Assembly (NCBI GenBank): GCA_902465265.1
Contig: CABQMF010000005.1
Coordinates: forward strand, 1-64,000
Source of the DNA: an uncultured Collinsella sp.
GTDB taxonomy: Bacteria > Actinomycetota > Coriobacteriia > Coriobacteriales > Coriobacteriaceae
Reading direction: 5' to 3'
DNA: 64,000 bases
The position numbers were made by a program, and so were the translations under genes. The notes beneath the pieces were generated by a model. It was not told where the DNA came from. It searched no databases and saw only the letters and a list, made by a program, of their open reading frames with translations. Positions 8,502 to 17,175 of this stretch are shown one piece after another (position 1 is the stretch's first letter; the number at the start of each line of letters is the position of its first letter).

Positions 8502-8657
8502 AATCCGAAGTACATACTGTTCGAAATCTGTCCAAAGATGTCGTCTGCATCGCCAATCGACAGACGGTGGTTTACATCTGTCACGTTAGTACTAAGATAT
8601 TCATCTAATAAATTGCATTAGTGGCTTTAGTTTTGGGGGAAACGAGGCAACGTGACT

Positions 8658-9209
8658 ATGACGTGCTCTTTGGTGGTCAACAGCAAGAGCGGTAATACCA
8701 GGATGGTTTCGGGCGCGATCAAGCGCGCTCTGCAGGCTGCGGGCGTTGAGTTTGTCCATGCCGCGGCGTTGAGCGACGATGCGGATGCAGATCAGGTTGC
8801 GCTCGAGGCGCAGGGCGCCTGCGCGGCCGACACGGTGCTCGTTGGCTTTTGGTGCGATAAGGGCGCATGCACGCCTTCGGTCGCGGCGTTGCTCTCCGCC
8901 TTGCACGGCAAGCGCGTTTTCCTCTTTGGTACCTGCGGTTTTGGTGCCGATCAGAGCTATTACCAGCAGATTATCAATCGTGTGACCTCAAATTTGGCCG
9001 ATGATGCCGAGCTGGTGGGCTGGGCAATGTGCCAGGGCAAGATGGGCCCCGCGGTCAAACAGCGCTACGAGGCCATGCTCGAGCAAGACCCCGACAACGC
9101 CCGCGCTAAGTTGCTGCTCGACAACTGGGTTGCCGCAAAGGATCACCCCACCAAGGAAGATCTGGACAACATGGCTGCAGCCGCCAAAAAAGCCGTGCTG
9201 GGGGAGTAG
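8658..9209 (+). CDS. Flavodoxin family protein
   Basis: The protein has 183 residues. The N-terminus CSLVVNSKSGNTRMVSGAI carries the flavodoxin FMN-phosphate loop (S-K-S-G-N-T). A second flavin-contact region, VGFWCDKGACTPS, and a LFGTCGFGADQSYY strand-loop follow. It is probably an FMN-binding redox protein or small reductase in the cytoplasm; partner enzymes are not adjacent. ATG 8658 is chosen over GTG 8652: GAGG at 8644-8647 could serve either, but ATG leaves a typical flavodoxin start. The last 40 residues are a helical tail. The four-fold 23-bp repeat upstream may regulate it. Confidence 0.82.
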   Translation: MTCSLVVNSKSGNTRMVSGAIKRALQAAGVEFVHAAALSDDADADQVALEAQGACAADTVLVGFWCDKGACTPSVAALLSALHGKRVFLFGTCGFGADQSYYQQIINRVTSNLADDAELVGWAMCQGKMGPAVKQRYEAMLEQDPDNARAKLLLDNWVAAKDHPTKEDLDNMAAAAKKAVLGE

Positions 9210-9251
9210 CTCCCATCGCTGACGGCGGTCGGTCCATCTTTCTAAATGAAA

Positions 9252-9380
9252 CGTCCTCCCGGGCGTCGGGGCACGAAGTTCCCTGCTCTACAGTCCTGCG
9301 CAAGACGAAGGCCACATTAAGTGGCCTTCTTTGCGTGCGGAACTCGCGATGAACTTCGTGCCCCGCCGTCCGGGAGGACG
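9252..9380 (+). repeat. Variable-arm hairpin element, copy A
   Basis: Two 30-bp arms (9252-9281 and 9351-9380) pair at 28 of 30 positions. Between them is a core whose last 61 bases (9290-9350) are identical, in inverted orientation, to 14534-14594. The core contains its own hairpin, GAAGGCCAC / GTGGCCTTC, followed by TTT, which could end flavodoxin transcription. The arms differ from those of copy B at many positions, yet each copy's arms match each other. Confidence 0.8.
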
Positions 9381-9440
9381 CCTCTTTATTGATGGGAGGC
9401 CTGATAGGTCGATGGTTCCGTGCCCGGATGCGTCCAAAGT

Positions 9441-9770
9441 GGGACGGGCTTTCCGGATGGGCAGGCTTTCGAAAAATGCGTCCCATTATTCGGTCAAGAA
9501 ACGGGATGCATTTTCCCAATGAGAGCAAAACCGGAAAATGCATCCCACAATCAGCCCTCAAAGTGGGACGCCGTTTCCCAATGAGGCTCAAGCGGAAAAT
9601 GCATCCCGGAATTTGCGCTCAAAGTGGGATGCGGTTTCCGGTTGAGGGTCTAAGGGGAAAATGCGTCCCAGAATCGACGCTTGAAATGGGATGCAGTTTC
9701 CCGATGAGGCACTCGACGGAAAATACATCCCAGAAATGGCCTTTGAGCTGGGATAAGATTTCCGCGGCAT
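9441..9770. repeat. 62-bp tandem array 1 of quasi-palindromic units
   Basis: Units start with GGGACG/GGGATG at 9441, 9503, 9565, 9626, 9688 and 9750, so the period is 61-62 bp. Each unit has GGGATGC..TTTCCC near its start and GGAAAATGCATCCC in its middle, and so can fold on itself. The period is not a multiple of three, so coding is unlikely. Equivalent units lie at 14097-14420 on the other side of the surface-protein gene. Confidence 0.8.
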
Positions 9771-9886
9771 CTCGGATTCTCAAAAATGAGACACGCCGTT
9801 GGCGAAAATGAGACACGTGATATCGGGCATCGGATGTATCATTTGCAAAAATGAGTCCACTCCACTCGAATAAAGCGAGGTCCCTC

Positions 9887-12800
9887 ATGTACGTTCCACA
9901 CCCCCGTATCCGTAGGCTGTCGAAAATCCCGCTTGTTGGGACGGCGGCGCTTGCTGCGTTGATCGCCACGAGCGTCGCCTGCTTCACGGCCACGCCCCAG
10001 GTTGCCCAGGCGGCAGACGCGCCCGCAATCACCGATATGACCGAGCAGGATTATCAAGCCCTGGGTCTGGGCACGAGCGAGGACATTCCGGCCGATACCG
10101 TTGGCCCCTATTCCACTGATACCCCCACGACGTTTGCCACGCGCAGCGAGGTCTATATGGCAGCTAACGGTAGCCATGGCAATCGCTACACTCTGCGCGA
10201 CAAGCTCGAGAACGTCGAGCGCGGTGACATTGGCGGCAGCAGCAAACTCACCGATGGCTATGGAAGTGTGTGGGGCGCCGCAAAGTTCTGGCAAAACGTC
10301 AACAACTTCGATACGAACAGCGATCTCTACAAGCATAGCGACTACGGTGGCGGCACCTGGTCGTACCTAAGCAACAATGAGTCCTCAACAGTACTCGCCA
10401 ACGACAACAACGGTTTCTCGGGCATTCACGCCACGAGTGTTGAGTTCTGCAGCGACGCCAGCACGGGCAAAAAGAGCCGCGTTGCCGAGCTCCGTGCCTA
10501 TGGCGACAGTTCCTCCACGACGATTGACGGCAAGTCATACGCCGGAAGGGTTGAGCTGGTCCTCTACTCGTTTAGCAACGGGCGTACGCGCACTCTCGAC
10601 ACACACCTGCCGGTGACGGTCAACACTAATATGATGTACGAAGGCCGTTTTAAGTACCTGGATGCCGGTTACCTGCAAGAGCACGACGCCGTCTTTGATG
10701 TCGAGGCGGGCGATGTCGATGGCGACGGCGTCGACGAGCTTTTTGTCTACGCGGGCTGCTATGTCGACGAGAACGGCGTGCGCAAGGCTGTAGTCGACAT
10801 GTATGACTTGGAGGGCGGCAACTGGAAGCAAAGCGTCGTCAAGATCGATGCCGGTAACGCCGCGGACTACACCACGCACAACAAGGGCGGGAACGACTCC
10901 TGGACGCAGCTTCAGTCAGCTCCTGTCGTTTCGCTAGCGGCCGGCGACCTCGATCGCGATTTTTGCGATGACCTCGCCATCGTGGTCTCGGCACCCTACG
11001 GCAAGAAGAATATTGATAAGTCGACGCATTGCGAGCTGTTTTCGTGGGATGCATCCAAGGGTGCGCTCGTCCATGTCGATGCTCTGGGCGACGCGGGCGC
11101 AATCTCCCTCTCCGCGAACGGCAAGACCATGGTCGCTGCGAATGCGACGTTCGGCACGTTTGCCGCCTACGATGAAGAAGGAAAGAAGACGGGTGAAACC
11201 GTCACGGGCCTTATTCTTGCGGGCTATGACTGGCAACGCAGCGCTTTTGATTACGGCGCTTCTGACGGCAGCAAGGGGCTGTACGGCGCGCTGTACCGCT
11301 ACGCGTATTTTGACTCGGAGTCTGGCGAGTTCAAGCTTTCCGATTGCAAGGAATACAGAGACGGGCTCCTCGCCTCCTATGGGCTGATGCATGTGCCCAA
11401 CAGCGCATGGAAGGATAGCGCTCAGGATAAGCGCTATCCGTGCACCTTGGCGCCTATTGCCCTTGCCACTGCCAACCTTGACGGCCTGTCCGAGCAGCTG
11501 GCGGTCGACGAGGTGCTCGTGGGCGGCGATGTGTTCCGCGACTTTGCCTGCAACACGGCACAGAGCGGGGCTCAGGGCTTGGGGTCCATGGTCGGAACCA
11601 TGAGCATGAGCGGTCAGCAATACAACAGCAGCAACAAGCATGACCACAAGGGTATAGAGCAGGTGTGGATCAGCGACGTCAAGGCGGGCGGCGTCTCGGG
11701 TTCGGACCGCTATAACGAGAGCTTTATCGCCGTGGTGGGCAAGCACCGCGACGAGGACCTGCGCAAGAACGATGACTACTATTGGATGACCGCCTCGCAT
11801 TTTTCGCTCGACGAGAACGGAAAGGTGCGCCGCGGCGAGGAGCAGGTGATTAGCGAGAGCAACCGTCGCGGCACTACCTACGGCACATTTATCTCGCTCG
11901 CGCTGCCCGATGTCGACAACGACAGCGTCAAGATCACGTACAAGGACCGCTACAAGGTCTATACCAACCCGCGTGTGCTTGCCGTGCTGCAGGATGCGCC
12001 CTATGTTGAGGATTTGGAGCAGGCATACGGCTATCTGGTGTTGGGCGGCACGTCATACGGAGAGGAAAAGGGCACGGGGACATCCCAGGGCTATACCATT
12101 GGCGCCGAGTTGGGCGTTGCCGTCGAGGTGCAGACCGGTCCGCCCCTGGTCGCGATGAATGCTTCAGTCGATTTTGCCGCCGAGGGATGCTATGACTACC
12201 GGAGCGAGCGCACGGTCAGCGCAAGCGTAAGCTATGAGTCGCATGCCGGCGAGGGTGACAAGGCCGTGCTCTACACGATTCCGATGGTCTATTACGAGTA
12301 TGAGATCGAAAATGAGGAAACTGGTGGCAAGGGCGTGATGGCGGCGCCCGTGTCGCTCGGCGCGCAGACCTCGGTCGTTAATGTCGAGGCCTATGACCGC
12401 ATTGCCAAACAGCACAATATGACGCCGCTCAGCTACTTTTTGACCAACCGGTCGGGAGAACCTGGAACCTATCAAACGACGCTCAACGGCGAGACTCCCG
12501 TTGGGGATTCCTTTGGCCTGGGCAAGCCTGGCGTAACGCGCGCCTACACGCACGATGGGTTTAACGGCGCCGCCGCGCAGTCGGGGGCGAGCATTGAGCA
12601 GACCATCGAAGTCGAGGAGGGCAAGGAGCAGGAGCTCGAGCTCGGCTTGACGCTGAACGGCAGCGTTGTCATGGGCGCGAAGCTCGCAAAGCACGAGTTG
12701 TTTGGCGGCCTGTGCTTTGGTGCCAACGCCGGCTTTACTACGGGTAACTCCTCGAGTGAATCGACCGAATACGGCGGCACCGTCGACAACCTGCCCGAGG

Positions 12801-13975
12801 CCGCGCAGGGCAAGTACGGTTTTGTGTGGCGTCTGGGCGTCAACGCGGTGGATGTCGACAAGTTCGAGGCAGACTCGGGCGACAAGCTCGGCACCAAGGA
12901 CACCGACCAGTTCTGGATCGTGGGCTATGACGTTAAGGACGTCGAGAAGCCCGACGCGCCGGCCGTGACGGGCTTTACGGCAAACGCCGTCGATTCGACC
13001 AGCGTTGCGTTTAGCTGGGACGATGTACTCGCAAACAAGAGTGGCTTTAGCTACGGCGTGGGCATGCTGCAGAGCAATGCGGCGGATGCGGTTGTCAATA
13101 GCTGGAAGATTGCCGACAACACGCAGACCTCGCTCAAGTGGGATGGGCTGCAGCCCAATACGGAGTATCGATTCGCCATCGCCGCCGTTAAGAATGGATC
13201 CACGACCGAAACAGGTATTCGCTCGGCAATCATCACGGTCAAGACCATGCCCGATGGCATGACGATGACCGTGAGCGGACCTGCGGCGGATGCTGCGGAG
13301 GGGTCGGATCTTGGATACGACTCTTCGGTTGAGTGCGCGGCGGGAAGCCACCTGACGCTCTCGGCGATTGGCCATGTGAAGCAACTCGGTGCCGACGATA
13401 GCGAAACAGGGCTGGCACCGACCTATATGTGGTACCGCAAGGGCCGCGGCGAGACAGAGTTTAAGCTCGTGGGTGCCGATGGCAACCTTGCGGCTGGAAC
13501 GGCCTCAAAGCTCGAGATTGACCTGACCGCAGACGATGACGGTGCGCAGTATTACTGCCACGTGGGATACAACGACGTGGGCCTCGACACCGGCACGACG
13601 CTCGTGAATATCGAGGCCGAGGAGACGGCGCCCACAACGGTGAACGCCACCCCGATCCGCACGCGCCGCCTGTTCTCACAGGCAAGTGCGGGCGCCAAGA
13701 AGTTCCTGGACCATACGCTGGTAAACACCGCCGGCCCAACCGATTCCGAAGGCTCAAAGGACCCCGAGACTCCTGAGACCCCGACGAACCCGGACAAGCC
13801 CAAGTCCGACAACGGAGCTAAGACCGACACCAAGGTTAAGACTACGACCACAGCGAAGAACCTCGCAAACACCGGCGACCAAACATTCGCCCTAGCCGCC
13901 ACCGCAGCAGCAGCGGGAGCAACGCTCGTAGTGATAGCCCTCATCATGCTGATCAAGCGCCGCAAGACCCACTAG
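9887..13975 (+). CDS. Large secreted wall-anchored protein with FG-GAP-like, FnIII and Ig-like modules
   Basis: The protein has 1362 residues. It starts with a signal peptide (RRLSKIPLVGTAALAALIA, cleavage near VAQAAD). The N-terminal half has FG-GAP/VCBS-like calcium loops, DVDGDGVDEL (about 276) and GDLDRDFCDDL (about 352), suggesting a beta-propeller. A central region of about 500 residues is not recognised. A fibronectin III-like module (about 1021-1115) and an Ig-like module (about 1124-1241, with YYCHV) follow, then a Pro/Thr/Lys spacer and a sorting signal: LANTG (about 1326), hydrophobic segment, KRRK tail. LAXTG is typical of class E sortases. ATG 9887 is chosen because GAGG lies seven bases before it; an ATG at 9851 lacks such a box. 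Likely a surface adhesin or carbohydrate/host-binding protein. It stands alone between two tandem arrays. Confidence 0.82.
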   Translation: MYVPHPRIRRLSKIPLVGTAALAALIATSVACFTATPQVAQAADAPAITDMTEQDYQALGLGTSEDIPADTVGPYSTDTPTTFATRSEVYMAANGSHGNRYTLRDKLENVERGDIGGSSKLTDGYGSVWGAAKFWQNVNNFDTNSDLYKHSDYGGGTWSYLSNNESSTVLANDNNGFSGIHATSVEFCSDASTGKKSRVAELRAYGDSSSTTIDGKSYAGRVELVLYSFSNGRTRTLDTHLPVTVNTNMMYEGRFKYLDAGYLQEHDAVFDVEAGDVDGDGVDELFVYAGCYVDENGVRKAVVDMYDLEGGNWKQSVVKIDAGNAADYTTHNKGGNDSWTQLQSAPVVSLAAGDLDRDFCDDLAIVVSAPYGKKNIDKSTHCELFSWDASKGALVHVDALGDAGAISLSANGKTMVAANATFGTFAAYDEEGKKTGETVTGLILAGYDWQRSAFDYGASDGSKGLYGALYRYAYFDSESGEFKLSDCKEYRDGLLASYGLMHVPNSAWKDSAQDKRYPCTLAPIALATANLDGLSEQLAVDEVLVGGDVFRDFACNTAQSGAQGLGSMVGTMSMSGQQYNSSNKHDHKGIEQVWISDVKAGGVSGSDRYNESFIAVVGKHRDEDLRKNDDYYWMTASHFSLDENGKVRRGEEQVISESNRRGTTYGTFISLALPDVDNDSVKITYKDRYKVYTNPRVLAVLQDAPYVEDLEQAYGYLVLGGTSYGEEKGTGTSQGYTIGAELGVAVEVQTGPPLVAMNASVDFAAEGCYDYRSERTVSASVSYESHAGEGDKAVLYTIPMVYYEYEIENEETGGKGVMAAPVSLGAQTSVVNVEAYDRIAKQHNMTPLSYFLTNRSGEPGTYQTTLNGETPVGDSFGLGKPGVTRAYTHDGFNGAAAQSGASIEQTIEVEEGKEQELELGLTLNGSVVMGAKLAKHELFGGLCFGANAGFTTGNSSSESTEYGGTVDNLPEAAQGKYGFVWRLGVNAVDVDKFEADSGDKLGTKDTDQFWIVGYDVKDVEKPDAPAVTGFTANAVDSTSVAFSWDDVLANKSGFSYGVGMLQSNAADAVVNSWKIADNTQTSLKWDGLQPNTEYRFAIAAVKNGSTTETGIRSAIITVKTMPDGMTMTVSGPAADAAEGSDLGYDSSVECAAGSHLTLSAIGHVKQLGADDSETGLAPTYMWYRKGRGETEFKLVGADGNLAAGTASKLEIDLTADDDGAQYYCHVGYNDVGLDTGTTLVNIEAEETAPTTVNATPIRTRRLFSQASAGAKKFLDHTLVNTAGPTDSEGSKDPETPETPTNPDKPKSDNGAKTDTKVKTTTTAKNLANTGDQTFALAATAAAAGATLVVIALIMLIKRRKTH

Positions 13976-14002
13976 TAGCCAGTCGAACATATCGACAACC
14001 CA

Positions 14003-14042
14003 AAAACCCGGGTAGCCAAAAAACAGGCCACCCGGGTTTTCT
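14003..14042 (+). terminator. Terminator of the surface-protein gene
   Basis: AAACCCGGGTAGCC pairs with GGCCACCCGGGTTTT around an A-rich loop, about 28 bases after the stop codon. The T-run on the + strand marks it as an intrinsic terminator. Confidence 0.85.
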
Positions 14043-14061
14043 GTTGAGTGGAGACTCCGCA

Positions 14062-14420
14062 AGCGGAAACTGCATCCCACAATTAGCGCCCGGAACGGGA
14101 CACATTTTCCGTCAAGCCCTCATCCGGAAAATCCATCCCAGTTTGAGCGCCCAGACCGGGACGCACTTTCCCAAAGGGTCCTCAACGGGAAACTGCGTCC
14201 CATAATTAGGCCGAGAAATGGGATGAACTTTCCCAATGAGAGCCAACCGGAAACCACGTCCCAGAATCAGCTCCCAAAGTGGGACGCACTTTCCCAACGA
14301 GCCTCAACCGGAAAATACATCCCGGAATCCAGCTGAATAGTGGGACACACTTTCCCAATCGGGTCCCAAGCGGAAACTGCATCCCATTCCAGACAAGAAT
14401 TCCGGGACACACTTTCCGCA
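14062..14420. repeat. 62-bp tandem array 2 of quasi-palindromic units
   Basis: Units begin GGGACAC/GGGATG at 14097, 14158, 14220, 14281, 14342 and 14403, again 61-62 bp apart and in the same orientation as array 1; a partial unit precedes them. Unit bodies (TTTCCCAA..GAG..CTCAACCGGAAA..CATCCC) match array 1. The array runs straight into the small hairpin at 14427-14449. Confidence 0.8.
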
Positions 14421-14426
14421 AACAAA

Positions 14427-14449
14427 GAAGGCCACTTAATGTGGCCTTC
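14427..14449. repeat. Isolated copy of the element-core hairpin
   Basis: GAAGGCCAC-TTAAT-GTGGCCTTC is the central hairpin of the 9252 and 14504 elements, here without their arms. It joins the end of array 2. Confidence 0.65.
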
Positions 14450-14503
14450 AACTTATATATGTTCGGCGATACACCCAAGACAAGCCACGCCCCAACATCA
14501 GGG

Positions 14504-14633
14504 CGTCTGTCCAGGCGGCGGCATATAAGGTTCATCGCGAGTTCCGCACGCAAAGAAGGCCACTTAATGTGGCCTTCGTCTTGCGCAGGACTGTCCGAGC
14601 GGGGAACCTTATATGCCTCCGCCTGGACAGACG
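14504..14633 (-). repeat. Variable-arm hairpin element, copy B (inverted)
   Basis: Arms 14504-14533 and 14604-14633 pair at 28 of 30 positions. The 61-bp core (14534-14594) is the exact reverse complement of 9290-9350. Relative to copy A, ten stem positions have changed on both arms in a compensatory way. The element ends 27 bases before the stop of the minus-strand LTA-synthase-like gene and may terminate it. Confidence 0.8.
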
Positions 14634-14660
14634 TTTCAGTTGTGGCTCAGCAGCTAGCAG

Positions 14661-16961
14661 CTACTTAATCTTGGTCGTACCCGGCGCCAGGTTGGGGTCG
14701 GTTTCGTTGGCCTCGGTCTGGAAGTGCTCGGTGTACACGTTCTTGCCGTCGCGGAACATCTCGTAGTACTGCATCTTGGCGTAATCCTCGCGCGCCTTGG
14801 TGGCGGCTGCTGCGGCGGCGTCGTTGCCGGTGACGTTGGAGGAGAGTGCCCAACGCAGGCTGGCGTCCTCGTAGCCCACGGAGTTGATGGCGGGCAGCGA
14901 CTCGCGAAGCGTCATGTGCGCTTTCTGGTAGTCGGAAAGCGGGGCGCCGATCAGCTGCATAAGCTGTGTGGACAGGTAGTTGGTGGACAGGTCGTCGACC
15001 TCGCTCGTCTGGTCGCAGCCGGCAACGTCGTAGTTAGCCCAGATGATGTAGTCGGTCTGCCACAGGCGCTCTTGGTGGGTGGCGTCGTCCTCGCCGGTAA
15101 ACCACTTATCGTTGAACTTGGACGGGAAGAACGGCTGGTGATCGCCCCAGAACACCACGACCACCTTGCGGTCGAGCTTGCTCAGGGCGTTGAGGAAGTA
15201 GCGCAGCGCCTGATCGGACTGCTCGATGCACGAGACATACTCGTCGACATCGGACAGCGTGCCGTCCTCGACGGTCTTGGTGTCCAGGTCGGTCGTGTCG
15301 ATGTTGAGATGCATCTGCTTGTCGACCGGCAGCAGACCCGTATCGTAGCCCGAGTGGTTCTGCATGGTCACGTCGAAGATAAACTGCGGATCGGCGTTCT
15401 GGTCGAGCAGCTCAAGAATCTTGTCGTAGGTCGCCTGGTCGGTCACCATGCCGCGCAGGGTATCGGCACCCTGGAAATCGTTGATGGACAGGAACCGGTC
15501 AAAGCCAAAATCCTTGTAGACGTTCTCGCGGTTCCAGTTGGTGGCGTGGTTGGGGTGCATGGCCGTGGTGGAATATCCGAGCGACTTGAACTGCTCTGCC
15601 AGGTTCCCGGTCGTTTCCATGTTGTAGATGGTGTAGGGGTACACGCCCGAGCCCAGGTTGGCCATGGAGTTGCCGGTCATAAACTCAAACTCGGTATTGG
15701 CGGTACCGCCGCCGTAGGCGCTCACGTAGAGCTTGCCGCGGCTGAGGCAGTTGGACAGATTCTTAAAGTACTGCGGGCCTTCGTAGCCGGCGCGCATGTT
15801 CTGGTAGATCGAAAGATCCGAGAAGGTCTCGTTCATGATGGCGATGACCGTGGGCTTCTCGCTATCGAACTGCTCCTTTGCGGCGGCGCGCTCGTCGCTC
15901 TTGGCCGCGTCGGACTTGTCGTAGGCCTTGGCGTACTTTTTGAGCGTGGCCTTGGCATCGTCGACGGAGTAGTCGGCGGGTTTGGGCGGCTTGATGGACT
16001 GCGCTGCGCTAATGAAAGCGGGCAGGTAGCCCTCGCGCCAGTAGCTCTCGAGCGGGCGCCAGGTGTAGACGGTGATGCCGAGGGTGTTGTAGTAGTCGAT
16101 GAGCGTGACGTGCGCGGTCACGCCGCCCAGGCACAGCACGGCGACGAGCAGATTGGTGAGCAGCATGCGCTTGGCGTTGGCGGCGCCCTTCTGACGGTGC
16201 GGTGCCACCAGGCCGGCGTACTCGCACAGCAGCATGGCGATGGCGGTAAAGCCCATGGACAGCACGCAGAACAGTGAGATCGAGAAGGTGTAGCCGGTGC
16301 CGGCGACCGCGGCGGCGGTGGAGATGGCCGAAAGGTCGCCCGGCTGGATGGGCATGGATTTAAACGTGATGACGAAGAACTCGGCAATGCCCAGGACAAA
16401 GAGGGCAAAGGCCAGGACCGCGGGAGCTGCGCCGTGGCGCTGGAACAGGAAGAACAGGCCGACCATGAGCGTGGTGATGATGGCCCACTCGAGCAGGATG
16501 CACAGGGGGTAGACCCAGGTAAAGTCGTGGTTGGACGAAACCTCCATGCCCAGCAGTGCAAAGACGCCGGCGAGCAACAGGCACAGGACGGCGGCGACGA
16601 GCGGTTTGCCCACAAAGGCGCCGCGCAGGCGGGCGAGCTTGCCGGTGGGGGCGGGGGCGTCGGGCCCGGCGAACGCAAAGATGCGCGGGGCGATGCGGTC
16701 GCGGGCGATACTGGCCCAGGCGCAGCCGGTGAGGATGGCATTGGTCAGGATGAGCATCACAAAGGCGAGCGGCTCGTTTTGCGCGACGAGGCCAATAGCG
16801 CCCCAGACGGTCAAAAAGAGCTGGAACAGGCCGAAGGCGACGCTCCAGGCGAAGGCGCCCTTGGCAACGGTGCCCGACTGAGCGCGAATGGCCTTGGCTT
16901 CGCGCAAGACAAGGTAGACGGTCGCCGCAAGACCGACGAGCGAGATGGCGGCAGCGAACAT
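14661..16961 (-). CDS. LTA synthase-like membrane sulfatase-fold phosphotransferase
   Basis: The protein has 766 residues. The N-terminal half has roughly eight membrane segments. The C-terminal half (about 375-700) is an extracellular alkaline-phosphatase/sulfatase fold of the LtaS type: IMNETFSD with the metal/nucleophile Thr, GGGTANTEFEFMTGNS, HPNHATNWNRENVYKDFGF and VVFWGDHQPF. LtaS enzymes move glycerol-phosphate from phosphatidylglycerol onto wall polymers or glycolipids. Length is longer than the 640-residue staphylococcal enzyme because of extra membrane helices. GTG 16976 would add five residues, but GAGGAG seven bases before ATG 16961 favours the latter. Exact acceptor unknown. Confidence 0.88.
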   Translation of the reverse strand: MFAAAISLVGLAATVYLVLREAKAIRAQSGTVAKGAFAWSVAFGLFQLFLTVWGAIGLVAQNEPLAFVMLILTNAILTGCAWASIARDRIAPRIFAFAGPDAPAPTGKLARLRGAFVGKPLVAAVLCLLLAGVFALLGMEVSSNHDFTWVYPLCILLEWAIITTLMVGLFFLFQRHGAAPAVLAFALFVLGIAEFFVITFKSMPIQPGDLSAISTAAAVAGTGYTFSISLFCVLSMGFTAIAMLLCEYAGLVAPHRQKGAANAKRMLLTNLLVAVLCLGGVTAHVTLIDYYNTLGITVYTWRPLESYWREGYLPAFISAAQSIKPPKPADYSVDDAKATLKKYAKAYDKSDAAKSDERAAAKEQFDSEKPTVIAIMNETFSDLSIYQNMRAGYEGPQYFKNLSNCLSRGKLYVSAYGGGTANTEFEFMTGNSMANLGSGVYPYTIYNMETTGNLAEQFKSLGYSTTAMHPNHATNWNRENVYKDFGFDRFLSINDFQGADTLRGMVTDQATYDKILELLDQNADPQFIFDVTMQNHSGYDTGLLPVDKQMHLNIDTTDLDTKTVEDGTLSDVDEYVSCIEQSDQALRYFLNALSKLDRKVVVVFWGDHQPFFPSKFNDKWFTGEDDATHQERLWQTDYIIWANYDVAGCDQTSEVDDLSTNYLSTQLMQLIGAPLSDYQKAHMTLRESLPAINSVGYEDASLRWALSSNVTGNDAAAAAATKAREDYAKMQYYEMFRDGKNVYTEHFQTEANETDPNLAPGTTKIK

Positions 16962-17175
16962 GCTGAGACTCCTCACAAACTTAAAACCTACGAAAGCGGG
17001 GGTTTACCCGATTGTTACCTAAATATGCGCTGCATTTGCGGGCTGCGCACAACAACCAGCCATATTAACGCGCATGTGCGGCGGTGTGGCGCAATGTAGT
17101 GGCGGCCTGCGCGATAATGGACGGGAATTACACGGAAACGTAAAGGCTTCTTAAAGAATTGGCGAGGATAGAGCT

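Noticed and set aside
8357..8584. 75-codon minus-strand ORF before the flavodoxin gene
   Set aside because: It consists largely of the translated 23-bp repeat, whose period is not a multiple of three, and has no convincing start.
9441..14420. CRISPR arrays
   Set aside because: The 62-bp units lack a fixed repeat with unique spacers; divergence is spread over the unit, each unit folds on itself, and no cas genes are present.
9252..14633. Composite transposon
   Set aside because: Inverted flanks suggest it, but no transposase, integrase or target duplication is seen in or around the block.
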